Shown here piece by piece: positions 1-11,425 of a DNA stretch of 64,000 nucleotides. The DNA lies in NCBI RefSeq assembly GCF_036373705.1, contig NC_089851.1:53761312-53825311 (forward strand), given 5' to 3'. The translations under genes were made by a program, and so were the position numbers. Numbering within the stretch: the first letter of the stretch is position 1; every line of letters starts with the position of its first letter. Below the pieces are notes generated by a model, which saw nothing but the letters and a program-made list of their open reading frames with translations, was not told where the DNA came from and ran no database searches. This DNA is from Amia ocellicauda (Eukaryota > Chordata > Actinopteri > Amiiformes > Amiidae).

Positions 1-298
1 TATACACACTGGAGTCAAACTGACACCCCTCCTACTAAAACAACTGTGTCCCTCTGCTGCTGTGCACAGGGTGGAGTCTTGTTTCAAATGGGAAGCCTTT
101 TGTAAAAGTGCTGACACACGGACTCAAAAAAAACCACTGCAACTTAATTCAAGACCAATTTAAGAGACTGATCATTGTATATCTCTTAATAAGGAGTACA
201 TTTTTTGTATACTTAATATGTTACTCACTTTTTATGTGGTGCTGTTTTTAAATTGTGCAGCACCCTGAGACGTATATGGGGCACTACAATACACTGAA

Positions 299-326
299 AT
301 TGATTGATTGATTGATTGATTGATTG
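299..326. repeat. (TTGA)n microsatellite
   Basis: Seven tandem copies of a TTGA/ATTG tetranucleotide follow a short segment (about 255-298) that resembles the tail of a LINE 3' end. The repeat is direct; the LINE-tail reading is only an inference. Confidence 0.8.
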
Positions 327-340
327 TAGAGTAGACCTAG

Positions 341-1040
341 AAGTAGAAGTGTATGGTTCTACTCCTTGCCACAATAATGAAACTACCATTAAAGCTTTCC
401 CTGCAAAAAATATATACAAAAAATGTAAAAAGCTAATACAGTTTTCACATTTTGTTCTGTATGTATGTACTTCTACTTTATGAATCTATCCCATGGATAA
501 TAATCATTGGGTAATCCATTTTCTGGGAACCACACAGATGTATGTTTTTATTCTTCCTTTGCTCATTTTTTACATTTTGAATATTACATGCACTGCTTGT
601 GTCAGCATTCATCACATCACATTTGTTTTAACTGGCTCCCTTAAGGCAAAGAGTTGAAGTTTTAACTAAGCCCAGATAGAGTCATATTATTTATATTTAT
701 TAATATGCAAATGATGCATGATGTGTCTTTCATCTACTGCAGTAAGTTTTCTTGGCTGACTACTGCATCTACAGTCCTCAACGTTGCCCAATTCTTTTTG
801 CTTCTTCATCTGAAAACCCCCATCTGCCTTGAAGTTTCTGCCGGGGAGAGACCTTGCAGATGCAGTATAACTACCTTGTGTCTTGCTGCTGTGCTCAGCC
901 TTGCCATGGTGTATGACTTATCTTCAGCAACCTCACCTTGTTAGCTGAGTTTGGCTGTTCCTCACCCAGTTTTATTCCTCCTACACAGCTGTTACTGTTT
1001 CAGTTAATGATTGTGTTTCAACCTACATATTGAATTGATG
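341..1040. other. Non-coding interval, no gene recognised
   Basis: AT-rich sequence with only short chance open frames. The 705-944 plus frame has no recognisable domain. I see no promoter, splice-bounded exon or repeat that I can name. Confidence 0.5.
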
Positions 1041-1053
1041 ATCATTAGCACCT

Positions 1054-1371
1054 CCATCCATTTTCAAAACCGCTTATCCTGGTAAGGGTCACAGGGACAC
1101 CAGAGCCAATCCCGGCAGGCATAGGGCACAAGGCCGGAATACACCCAGGATGGGATACCAGGCCATCGCTGGGCAACACACATACCTACTGGGGAATTTA
1201 GAGTGGCCAATTAACCTAACCTGCATATCTTTGGACAGTGGGAGGAAACCCACACAGACACAGGGAGAACATGCAAACTCCACACAGACAGGCACCCTGA
1301 GCCAAGACTCAAACCCAGGACCCCTAGAGCTGTGAGGGAGCAGCGCTAACCACCACGCCACCATGCTGCCC
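1054..1371 (-). mobile_element. tRNA-derived SINE with target-site duplications
   Basis: Read on the minus strand, the element starts with a tRNA-like head. It has an A-box-like segment (tggcgtggtggttagcgctg, about 1330-1350) and a B-box-like segment (ggtcctgggtttgagtc). The body carries the fish-repeat string ggagaacatgcaaactccac (plus orientation), and the tail contains atggatgg. A 13-bp direct repeat, atcattRgcacct-like with one difference, lies at 1041-1053 and 1372-1384 and fits a target-site duplication. Mobilisation by a partner LINE is family knowledge. The exact SINE family name is not certain. Confidence 0.75.
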
Positions 1372-1571
1372 ATCATTAACACCTGTTTGGTATAATTGTT
1401 TAATCATACACCTGACTATATACCTACAAAATCCCTGACTTTTGTGAAAGTGTATTTAAAAGAATTTATGTTGTTTTGAAGGCAAAGTGTAGTCACACCA
1501 AGTATGGATTTGATTTAGATTTTTCTCCTGTTCACTCACTTCGCATTTAGTTAATTGATAAAAATAATCTA

Positions 1572-2757
1572 CAGACATGCTCAAATTTGTTGGTACCCCT
1601 TGAGCCAGTATTAATGTTTTATATTAATGTTTGAAAAACCAATATATCAACAGAGCCAGTTGCTATGATGACCACAGGACCGGACCTCTCCCAGTATATC
1701 CAAGAGAGACTCCGCTCATGTGGAGAGCTTCCATGTCAGGGCCTTTCAGGCCAGGCATGTTAAATAAATACTTTATCCTCTGTACATCAAGAGTGGGTTC
1801 TTCACCCCTCCACAAACAAACAAAGAATGCACAATTTCCTCTGAAATAACTTGAAACTGACAAAAGTAATTGGCATCCACCAGTGTTTATTCCATATTTA
1901 ATAGAAATCAGACTGCTTTTGATTTAGTTTTTCAACATAATATTGTAAATAAAACAAATGAAAATGGCATGGACAAAAATGATGGGACCCTCAACTTAAT
2001 ATTTTGTTGCACAACCTTTAGAGGCAAATCACTGCAATCAAACATTTTCTGTAGCTCTCAATGAGACTTCTGCACCTCTTAACAGGTAGTTTGGCCCAAT
2101 CTTCCTGAGCAAACTGCTCCAGCTCTCAGGTTTGATGGGTGCCATTTGCACTATCCTTCTGTTCAATCTGGGGTCGATGTTCCTCTTGCGGCCGTGCCCT
2201 GGGAGGTTGGCTCAGTTCCATGGACCTTGAACTTCTGAATAATATTTGCAACTGTTGTCACAGGAATATGAAGCTGCTTGGAGATGGTCTTGTAGCCTGT
2301 ACCTTTACCATGCTTGTCTGTTATTTTCTTTCTGATCTCCTCAGACAACTCTCTCCTTTGCTTTCTCTAGTCCATATTCAGTGTGGTGCACACAATGATA
2401 CCAAACGGCACAGTGACTACTTTCCTCCATTTAACTAGACTGAATGACTGATTACAAGATTGGAGACATGTGTGATACTAATTAAAAAAATGAATTAGTT
2501 TGGAATATCACTATAATCCAATTATTTATGATCTTTTCTAAGGGGTACCAACAAATGTGTCCAGGCCATTTTAGAATATCTTTGTAGAATGAGCAATAAT
2601 TTATCTCTTTTCACAGCTTCTTTGCTTTATTCTATGACATACCAAAGACATGCAAGCATACATAATGCAATAGCTTTTAATTTCATCACTTTTCAGGAGG
2701 AATTATTAGCATTATTTCAATGAGCTGTAAGGGTACCAACAAATTTGAGCACGTCTG
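1572..2757 (-). mobile_element. Tc1/mariner-like element, internally deleted
   Basis: Terminal inverted repeats begin cagacatgctcaaatttgtt at the left and are mirrored at the right end (about 2728-2757, one early difference). Both ends are flanked by TA, the Tc1/mariner target. Inside, on the minus strand, a 61-residue frame (2163-2348) shows the N-terminal helix-turn-helix of a Tc1 transposase (GYKTISKQLHIPVTTVANII). The catalytic DDE part is missing, so the copy is non-autonomous. The left half carries sequence unrelated to the transposase. Confidence 0.8.
2163..2348 (-). pseudogene. Tc1-like transposase N-terminal remnant
   Basis: Sixty-one residues matching only the DNA-binding region of Tc1-family transposases: a helix-turn-helix with GYKTISKQL and TTVANIIQKF. 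The usual protein is about 340 residues, so more than four fifths is gone. It lies inside the 1572-2757 element and has no function of its own that I can infer. Confidence 0.7.
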
Positions 2758-2759
2758 TA

Positions 2760-3938
2760 TTAACATGTCTTTTTTTGAAAGCATTCTTACTTTACAGCAT
2801 TTTTTCAGAGCTGCCTAAAACTTTTGCACAGTACTGCATGTGTGCAAAATATATGACAAATAGTTGCAAATTATGTGGGGGGGGCTGTAATGACATTCTG
2901 TAGCCGATGCATTGGGTCACATTCTAGCTTATATCTAGGTGTAACTTGAATGTGTTTATCATAAATCTTTGTATGTTGATTGAGATGTTATCATAGGAAG
3001 TATACAATTGTGTATATACATAACATACTGAATTATAAAACACAAAAAAGGTTTCAGTTTCATAGTGTTAAGTGTGTACCCACCTCTCCTCTCTTTGCTC
3101 TTGGTCTTCCTTAGTAGACCCTAGTTCGAGGATATGAAAAGTTGCTGTTACTAAGACGCTTTGGAGGTGGAATGTGTTTGTACTACCTTCTGTGTAAGCT
3201 GTATTTAGTTTTTTTAACCTAAGAAGTGGAGCTTACCTTTACTACTTTATATCTGTGTACAGTTGACTGTTGGACTTTTGTCAGCTTGGCCATTTACATG
3301 TGTTTTGTTTATTGTATTTATCTTGCATTCTTCGAATTTTCTGTTTGTTTCATGAGCAATTTTTATTGCTGAGAAAGTTTTCATTTGAGAGGATTATTAT
3401 TTTTTATTACAGTAATTAAAGTAATTGTTGCATTGTTTGGAGCTGTCACATTATAGTATAGTAATACAGGGATGTAACTGATCTGGATAATAACAGCATA
3501 AAAACTGTTTTCTAATAATTGAGAGGTATTTTCTAATATCACAGAATGTAATGCTTTGCTGAATTAATAATAAAATTGATTTAACTGGATTGAAAGTTTA
3601 TGAATTGAACTACAGTTCAAACGAGCAGTGAAATGCATGGGTCTTACATATAACATATCCTAGAGCTGTCAATGTTGACCCAGAGCATACAATTATGTAT
3701 TTATACTCCAACAACAACATCAGCATTTGCCTTTATAAAATACAAGTCTAATCCTACCTAGAGATGCACAGAGAAGAAGTCATATTGATCTTTTTGCTTT
3801 GTGTTTGCTCAAGAGTGTTGATCATCCATGACCACTGCCCTTCGCTGGGTCTCAGTTATTTGCAGATTGAAGTTTAATGTGTGATTCATCTCATCTCCGT
3901 TTTCCTTGGGTTTTTATACTGCATTTATTTCCATTACA
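2760..3938. other. Non-coding interval between two Tc1-like elements
   Basis: AT-rich sequence with no open frame longer than about 60 codons and no repeat that I can name. I see nothing gene-like in it. Confidence 0.5.
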
Positions 3939-4169
3939 TACAGTGAGGGAAAAAAGTATTTGATCCCCTGCTGATTTTGTACGTTTGCCCACTGACAAAG
4001 AAATGATCAGTCTATAATTTTAATGGTAGGTGTATTTTAACAGTGAGAGACAGAATAACAACAAAAAAAATCCAGAAAAACGCATTTCAAATAAGTTATA
4101 AATTGATTTGCATGTTAATGAGGGAAATAAGTATTTGATCCCCTATCAATCAGCAAGAATTCTGGCTCC

Positions 4170-4260
4170 CAGGTGTCTTTTATACAGGTAACGAGCTGAG
4201 ATTAGGAGCACACTCTTAAAGGGAGTGCTCCTAATCTCAGCTCGTTACCTGTATAAAAGA
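4170..4260. promoter_or_regulatory. Hairpin with TATA-like box upstream of Tc1 transposase
   Basis: Two nearly perfect inverted arms of about 42 bp (about 4170-4213 and 4218-4260) surround a short loop with ttaaag. The right arm contains ctgtataaaag, a TATA-like promoter about 55 bp before the transposase ATG at 4309. The same string appears inverted in the left arm. An internal promoter is expected for Tc1 elements; any regulatory use of the hairpin is inference. Confidence 0.55.
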
Positions 4261-4308
4261 CACCTGTCCACAGAAGCAATCAATCAATCAAATTCCAAAC
4301 TCTCCACC

Positions 4309-5335
4309 ATGGCCAAGACCAAAGAGCTGTCCAAGGATGTCAGGGACAAGATTGTAGACCTACACAAGGCTGGAATGGGCTACAAGACCGTCGCCAAGCA
4401 GCTTGGTGAGAAGGTGACAACAGTTGGTGCGATTATTCGCAAATGGAAGAAACACAAAATAACTGTCAGTCTCCCTCGGTCTGGGGCTCCATGCAAGATC
4501 TCACCTTGTGGAGTTTCAATGATCATGAGAACGGTGAGGAATCAGCCCAGAAGTACACGGGAGGATCTTGTTAATGATCTCAAGGCAGCTGGGACCATAG
4601 TCCCCAAGAAAACAATTGGTAACACACTACGCCGTGAAGGACTGAAATCCTGCAGTGCTCGCAAGGTCCCCCTGCTCAAGAAAGCACATGTACAGGCCTG
4701 TCTGAAGTTTGCCAATGAACATCTGAATGTTGTGGTCAGATGAGACCAAAATCGAGCTCTTTGGCATCAACTCAACTCGCCGTGTTTGGAGGAGGAGGAA
4801 TGACCCCAAGAACACCATCCCCACCGTCAAACATGGAGGTGGAAACATTATGCTTTGGGGGTGTTTTTCTGCTAAGGGGACAGGACAACTGCACCGCATC
4901 AAAGGGACGATGGACGGGGCCATGTACCGTCAAATCTTGGGTGAGAACCTTCTTCCCTCAGCCAGGGCATTGAAAATGGGTCGTGGATGGGTATTCCAGC
5001 ATGACAATAACCCAAAACACACAGCCAAGGCAACAAAGGAGTGGCTCAAGAAGAAGCACATTAAGGTCCTGGAGTGGCCTAGCCAGTCTCCAGACCTTAA
5101 TCCCATAGAAAATCTGTGGAGGGAGCTGAAGGTTCGAGTTGCCAAACGTCAGCCTCGAAACCTTAATGACTTGGAGAGGATCTGCAAAGAGGAGTGGGAC
5201 AAAATCCCTCCTGAGATGTGTGCAAATCTGGTGGCCAACTACAAGAAACATTTGACCTCTGTGATTGCCAACAAGGGTTTTGCCACCAAGTACAAGTACA
5301 AGTCGAAGGGGTCAAATACTTATTTCCCTCATTAA
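4309..5335 (+). pseudogene. Tc1-like transposase, one frame disruption
   Basis: DDE-type transposase that would cut and paste the surrounding element at TA sites in the nucleus. The frame from ATG 4309 carries paired helix-turn-helix regions ([20 protein letters not shown]; later [14 protein letters not shown]). The frame from 4727 carries the catalytic core: first Asp in [12 protein letters not shown], second in [13 protein letters not shown], and the Glu region [19 protein letters not shown], ending at 5335. Near 4728-4735 a short deletion with a frame change removes the residues usually found between NEHL and VLWSDE. Total coding length is close to the normal 340 residues. ATG 4309 was chosen because MAKTKELS is the familiar start of this family. 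Confidence 0.85.
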
Positions 5336-5510
5336 TATGCAAATCATTTTATAACTTATTTGAAATGCGTTTTTCTGGATTTTTTTGTTGTTATTCTGTC
5401 TCTCACTGTTAAAATACACCTACCATTAAAATTATAGACTGATCATTTCTTTGTCAGTGGGCAAACGTACAAAATCAGCAGGGGATCAAATACTTTTTTC
5501 CCCCACTGTA

Positions 5511-7600
5511 GCCTGTTCAATCTCTGCTGTTTGTGTCCCTGATCAATATGTATCTCTTGTTATTTTTAACTTGGTTACTAATGGCATTGGAAGCAAGTTA
5601 TTACAGTCCAGTGTCACGACGCCCATTAGTATGCACTACATTACTCTCTTTCTTATCATTAAGGTTTTGCGAGATACTTTTCAGGGGCACGTTTGACTTG
5701 GGAGAAATGTCACTTAAAATAGCCTTAAAATAAACTACCAGAGAGGTTCACATGGAGAACAACGAAATACACACAATGCAACATATGTTTTCTCCTGAAA
5801 AATGTAATGGGGGATTTTTTTGTTTTGTTTTTCATGGTCCATTATTTACTGTTACCACCAAAGGGAAAGCCTGTGGAAGGGGGGTGCAGGGCTGCTGAAA
5901 TTCACAGCTCTATGCCTTGGTATTACACAACAGGGTTTTTCAGATTTCCGTGACTTATTCAAGAGGAAATGTCTCTGGTAAAGGAGTCACTTCTGCATGT
6001 TTGTTCCCACTGCATTGCTTGGAGGGCCTTGAAACAGACCTAAATATTGCAACTGGAAATGCTGATGTGGGCTGGCTAGCTGCAGCTGATCTCAGTGTTG
6101 GCAGTGTGCTAAAACACATCCCTCCCTAATCAGAGAACACAGGGGCAGGGAAAGCACAAACGACACACAACTACCAACACCAACTATCCTGAAAGAAGGG
6201 TTCCTTCTGAAATGCACAATTGTCCCTCTTACATGACCACCAAGGACACAGCAGAAGTGACACTAGGCATTTTACAAGTCATTATTAATTCAAACTTACT
6301 ACAATGCTTGACTGTTGTTCTCTAGACAGATTCTTGTACGTATTCCTGAACATTGCAACACAAAACACACCTTTGTGCAAGGGCAAAATGAGGTATAATA
6401 AGGGAGACTTATGGGTAATTTAATAAAACCATTCTGCGTGATTCATGCCCATCAAATATGATCAACATGGAAAATGGATTAGGAACACACTGGCCTATAT
6501 GTGTGAGTATTCATGAAAGTGTACATGTAATACTCAACTTACAAATTGAGTGTCTTGTACACAAGAAGAAATTATTGTCCTGATTTTCTTCCACCCTGAA
6601 GGATCAACTGATATAATTTACTGTATGTTTTCCCTCAAATTCACATAGAATATACCAGAATTCCAACACAAACTTTAATACAGGATACTATAACATTCAA
6701 TAATATGTATTGTTACAGTTATTTAAGGAACATGACAGCGTTTGTGACCTATTTCCTGCCAATTCCATTCTACTAAGTGTTTTCCAAATACAGTACAAAC
6801 ATTTCTGTGGACCACCCAGGTCCCCACCCCTGGAGACAAAATGTATTTGTTTATTTCTAAATAGCTGTAATACAAAATACAAATCATACCAGAACATAAA
6901 AACAGTTTTGTTATTTTAAATGCAGGTATATGCTATAAGGGCATTTCGATATTATCCCATAATTTAACATTTAACCCTAAAACTGCCACTGTAACTCATT
7001 CTTTCCCATTAGCCATCCCAATGGGATGAGTGGTGCTGCCCTGCAACAGGTGATATCTAACAGCCAGTAAAAAATTAAATATTGTTTTTTAATATAATCA
7101 GGGTACATTGCCTAACTAATTGCCTAAGTGGAATATTAATTCATATTAATATTAAAACAAAAGGTATTAGCAATGTCATAATTTTGGGATCAACCATACC
7201 TGACATCAGAGCTGTAAAAGCTTTAAAGTAAAATTCAATAACTACAGAATTTTTTATTCATTTCAATGATACAGCCTCATCAGATCCATGAGTCCCTTTC
7301 AGGGTCTGTTGAGCATATTTGCATTTTACATTAGACACATCACTTATGTGTTTTATTAGGGTCTAATTCATAATTATCTACATATCAGTTTTGACTGAGG
7401 GGCCAGATTGATATCTTCAAGTCTTGTACTGAGAGCCAAGTAATTTGTATGTACATGAACTTCTGTGTGTAGAGCCACACATGACTGTAGGTCTTAGAAA
7501 GGAATCTGTCCAACTGAGGGGAAAGACTGAAAGGAAACAAACACGTTGTAAATGTTCAGAACAGTTCTTTTTTAGTTCTTGTTCTGTCTGTATCTCGGTA
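5511..7600. other. Non-coding interval, no gene recognised
   Basis: AT-rich sequence with short chance frames only (for example 5917-6129 plus and 6697-6897 minus). None shows a domain or a codon pattern I recognise. Confidence 0.45.
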
Positions 7601-7636
7601 TTTGTTATTGTGTATCATTTATTTGTTTGTCTTAGG

Positions 7637-7805
7637 CAGTGTTCTAGCTGCATTTATATTTAGAAACACCGGTTGGTCTTTTCTGATGGGTTTGGGGGAA
7701 TTCAGGCTGACACTCGGCCACCCGGGCAGCCGGTTCAATGAGCAGTGGCGCTCTGGAGGCCACATGGTGTCCCGACTGACCAGCTGGAAGGAGGAGAACG
7801 ACTGA
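7637..7805 (+). other. Candidate terminal host exon (uncertain)
   Basis: A pyrimidine-rich stretch ending in tttgtttgtcttag (to about 7636) resembles a splice acceptor. It is followed by an open frame to a TGA at 7803-7805, encoding about 55 residues that include GLGEFRLTLGHPGSRFNEQW. GC content rises sharply over this segment compared with its AT-rich flanks, as in a vertebrate coding exon. I do not recognise the protein and no neighbouring exon could be tied to it. A chance open frame is a real alternative. Confidence 0.3.
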
Positions 7806-8221
7806 GACCCAGCTTCCTATTGCACATCCAGAGAAGCCTGGGATAACACAGGGCTCTTTCATACTATTGTCCTGGGTTCACCCTGTGTGATTACCTCACT
7901 ACAACTTGCCTACCATATAGGTGTTTTTAATTGCCCTGAATGAAAAACATATTGGGTATTTATGTGGGAGAGGACTTGTCCTGTCAGCATCAATATGGGA
8001 ACTTAACTTCAAAGCATTACTTTTCCAGAAATGTGAACAAACAGATACACAACAATTATTAATCAAACACAATTTGGAGTAGGATGGCAAAGATTGGCCA
8101 TGCTGGTAGTAGCCTCAGCCATGCCAGATCCTATTGGGTAGTAACAATACTGTTTCCTGTCCGTTATAATGAGGCATTCTGATACTCTCCAACTAGGTTT
8201 TTGTAGGAAACAGCTGGCTTT
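7806..8221. other. Non-coding interval
   Basis: No gene-like frame or nameable repeat seen. Confidence 0.4.
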
Positions 8222-8290
8222 TGGTCTTTACACAATACTGGATAAGGGCATCGGCCAAGAAATAAATAAGACAAAATAAATAATAATACT
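8222..8290 (+). mobile_element. SINE 3' end fragment
   Basis: The stretch ctggataagggcatcggcca followed by agaaataaataa matches the 3' tail style of a common ray-finned-fish tRNA-SINE (ggataagggcgtctgc...aaataa). Only the tail is present; no tRNA-like head lies upstream. Confidence 0.5.
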
Positions 8291-8886
8291 AGGCCTGAGC
8301 AATATCTGCCCCAACACACATTACAATGATGAAATAAAAGTATTACATTGAAAACAGTAGGAGATAAATAAGGCCTTTAACACATTTTCAGCTCCAAACG
8401 TGTTATGGCTTTGTTTCAGAATAAGATTACTTAATAATATAAGTGACAGACAAGAAGGTAGGACTTTATAATAAGTGGCTGTGTGTGTTAAATTACCATT
8501 GAATAAATAAATAGATATAATGCGCATCCTAAGAAAAAGGAAATTATCATGTGGAAATTGCTGGTTGAACAGGATTTTGCATTGACAATGGGGACATCAG
8601 CATCAGTGCCAGAGCAGCCTGCGCTATTTTTCTCTCCACTCTTCATGGGAAGACCAGTGATCGTGATATGATGGGGATTTGTTTAATGCCCATGAGAATT
8701 TGAATGGCCATGAAAACCTTAATCTCTTCATCAGAAACAGGGTGGAAAGGTTTTCAATTTAAAACAATATATACAGCTAACAGAATTAAGATTAAAAAAA
8801 GAAAGTGGTGCAGCTCCCCAATAAAATTGTACGCTTGGTTACCTGCAATATATATGACCAAATGGATAAATGTGTACTACTTATTA

Positions 8887-9204
8887 TTATTTAAAATGTC
8901 TAAGACATGCTTTCATTAACTCCATCTTCTCGTCATGCTGCCTTTGCAACACTGCCAGCAGCCATTCAAATTTCTCATCCTCCTTCCTTTGCCTTTCCTC
9001 TTCCCTCTGTCTGCTCTCTTCACTATACAGCTGGAGCAGCACGACCACATCTGCAAGCTCCCAGGACTCAGCTGTAACCTCTGTGCCGGAGGTCGCTGTC
9101 GTTCCACTGCCACGAGATTGTGCAGTAGACTGAGCCCGAGATGCTTGAGCAGAGATTCGGCAATCTGCTGATGGGGAGGCGGAGGAGGGGCTGCCTGGGG
9201 CCAC
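8887..9204 (-). pseudogene. Gag-like or coiled-coil fragment (uncertain)
   Basis: A 105-residue frame, rich in Ser/Thr/Ala at its start, with a charged helical C-terminal half (SRQREEERQRKEDEKFEWLL). Such charged helices precede the capsid-like part in some fish LTR-element gag proteins. No protease, reverse transcriptase or LTR lies nearby, so if it is such a fossil it is only a fragment. A host coiled-coil exon is the alternative. Confidence 0.25.
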
Positions 9205-9930
9205 TGATATAATGGTGCTCTATCCGGGGATTGTATGTCCAGATTGGCTACCTACTTTTCACAGAACAAAAACAAAACACACAATGTACAGAAGTTAGAT
9301 GTATTGGTCGGTGGTAGAAAGACTAGACTGTATGCAGCAATTAACCCGGGCATGTCAAAAACAATCTAAATAAAATCTACTCTGCTCTACATTCCCCTCT
9401 GTTTGGACATAGTAACGTAGGTATCTTTTAACAGTGATATAAAAATTGTGAAATCGATACAATGCATTCTGTGTTTAAATCTGGATCTGACAACACTTGA
9501 AGGGATTGTTCCAAGCCTAAAACACTTCAGTACTGACAACACACTATGCTTATTTACACTGTGTAATATATATATATATATATATTATACACACACACAT
9601 TAACTTGCATATATGATACACATACACATATGCACGATTTGTTGCATAATATATGTATATTGGCATACAAAAGGGAAGCGATGGATGTGCACTTTGGTTA
9701 TACTCTTTGTAAATCTGAATATTATTAAATCCAATAACACTAAATCCATATTACACTTAAAACTATGTTTAATGATGTTTTTTCAGGACTTGATTGCAGT
9801 TTTATTTTCCAGGGGGTCATGTAGGGCAGCCTGGCAATCATAATTGGACTAGTGTTCAGATGGGCTCCTGATGGATAACTAAATGAAGCACTGTGGGAAG
9901 TGTTATTTAATTGATGCTGATATATATATC
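9205..9930. other. Non-coding interval with a (TA)n tract
   Basis: Contains a short TA dinucleotide tract at about 9566-9586 followed by (CA)n-like sequence. Otherwise AT-rich with no supported gene. Confidence 0.5.
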
Positions 9931-9975
9931 GGAGCGCCTGGCGGGTGAAAGGGCGGGCGGCGGAGCTAGAGAGAC

Positions 9976-10197
9976 ATGCAAGGTTTTGTTGGCGGGAAGT
10001 GGCAGCGAGAGCAGGAAGTGAGGGGGAAGATGGAGAGCGAAACGGAAACGTCGTGGGGAAACGCGCATGAACTGGCGCTATACTTTACACACGGATTCAG
10101 AAGCGCTGTGAACAGGATCCGTGTGGCTCCCAAAACAACAGCAGGAGCGTTTTTGTTCCCGGCGATAAAGCACCCAAATAGACATCGCCTGCGTGAG
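9976..10197 (+). other. Candidate first coding exon of an unknown host gene
   Basis: The frame opens at ATG 9976 (a second ATG lies in good context within 60 bp) and runs open to gcctgc|gtgagtaag at about 10197, an excellent splice donor. It encodes about 74 residues including WGNAHELALYFTHGFRSAV. GC and CpG content rise from about 9930, as at a CpG-island promoter, and no TATA box is evident. The protein is not recognised. No second exon was identified, and the next sequence downstream is the minus-strand ARL13 retrocopy, which would then lie in its first intron. Confidence 0.35.
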
Positions 10198-10293
10198 TAA
10201 GACGCCGGCTGTGTGAAAACCGGGTTTGTTTCTCAAGTTTGTGCAGAACCGGAGCTCCAGACTTTCTTTATGTTGATGTGTAATAATTGCATG

Positions 10294-11425
10294 CTATGAC
10301 GTTCCTGAATGTACAGCCACAGGGTCTGGTTTAGGTGCGTGTTGCTGTAGTCTACTCTCAGTCGCTGTGAAGTTACTGTACACAGCGCTGTCGGCCTCCC
10401 GGGGGCTGCTCTCCTCCGCCTCGCCCGTCATCATTGGGCATGTCCTGCGCCAGCCCCAGCGCCAGGGGAACCGCCTCGGCTTCCTCTCCCTCTCCTCCTC
10501 TCTCCTCCGCTTGTCCTCCTTCTCACGGCTCCCCTCCTCTGCCCCCGTCGTCTGCCGGCCCGGGAGCCAGGTGAACTGCCGTCGCCTGCACCGTTTCCTC
10601 TCCTTGGCCTCCGTCCTCTGCTTGGCCTCGTTGCCAGTGATGACATCAGCGATGGGCTGGAAAGGATTGGACATGATGCCGTCCTCATCCTCCGCCTGCT
10701 CCTCCGGCGCGGCCCTCCCCTCTCGCTCGGCCTCCTCCCTCTCTCTCCGCTCCCGCTCCTCTCGGACCCGGCGCACTCGCTCCGCTCTGTCGCGCTTGTC
10801 CTGCTCCTCCAGGGCCCTCTGCTCGGCCGTGTCCTTCCGTTCATGGCCGCGTATTCGCAGTGGATGATGCGGAGCAGCCAGCCCAGCCCCCTCTTGACGG
10901 GGTGCTCCCGATTCATGCTGTTGTCCATCACAGCGCAGCACGTCTCGATTGTACAGTGACACTTGTCCACTAGCTTCTCCAGGGAGAGAAACTGGACGAT
11001 TTCAAGGCCCCGTCGCGGTCCTGCTTGTTGCCCAGGACAAGCACGGGCTTCCCGGCGATGCGCGGGTGTCTCAGGACCTCGGCCAGGGTGTCCCTGCTCT
11101 CACTCATGCGTTCCACATCGCTGGAGTCCACCAGGAACACCACGCCGTGCGACTCGGTGTAGTAATTTTGACAGATGCCCCGGATCGACTTGCCCCCACC
11201 CAAGTCAAAAATGGTCACCTCGGAGTCCCCCTGCTTCAGGTCGATTTTGGAGAAGCCCACGGTGGGGGCCACGTCTTCTGGATTTTCTCCCAAAATTCCT
11301 TTCAGAGTCACTGTTTTCCCAGCTTTGTCCAGACCCAGCATCACTAAGGTCACTTTCCTTGCCGGCTGGCACAACCGTTTCACCCATTTGCCACAGTTCA
11401 CCATCATACTGAATGAAAATGTCAC
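10294..11425 (-). pseudogene. arl13b-like: ARL13-like small GTPase, intronless broken retrocopy
   Basis: ARL13 proteins are Arf-family GTPases of the primary cilium that act as exchange factor for ARL3. The N-terminal frame (11425-10970; likely start Met near 11407) shows P-loop GLDKAGKT, switch region [15 protein letters not shown] and NKQD. A second frame gives [17 protein letters not shown] third (ending at 10294) gives the ALEEQDKRDRAERVRRVREE coiled coil and the NPFQPIADVI motif typical of ARL13. Vertebrate ARL13B is split over many exons, but here these parts are continuous, which indicates a processed copy. At least two frameshifts (near 11000 and near 10850) break it, with a small loss after NKQDRDGAL. 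The C-terminal proline-rich part is not recognisable. Whether the parent is ARL13A or ARL13B is uncertain. Confidence 0.8.

Larger units (their letters stand above)
3941..5508 (+). mobile_element. Tc1/mariner-like element, nearly complete, 1568 bp
   Basis: The element is bounded by TA dinucleotides. It has long terminal inverted repeats of about 205 bp (3941-4145 and 5304-5508). A TIR-like motif (gtatttgatcccc) occurs at both the outer and the inner end of each repeat, which is the IR/DR plan used by several fish Tc1 families. Between the repeats lie a TATA-like box (tataaaag, about 4250), a strong hairpin and a transposase gene. Only one disruption was seen in the transposase frame, so this copy is young compared with the others in the window. 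Confidence 0.9.

Noticed and set aside
10367-10867. 166-residue Ser/Arg-rich plus-strand frame
   Set aside because: It is antisense to the ARL13 retrocopy; the low-complexity composition comes from the opposite-strand Glu/Arg-rich coiled coil.
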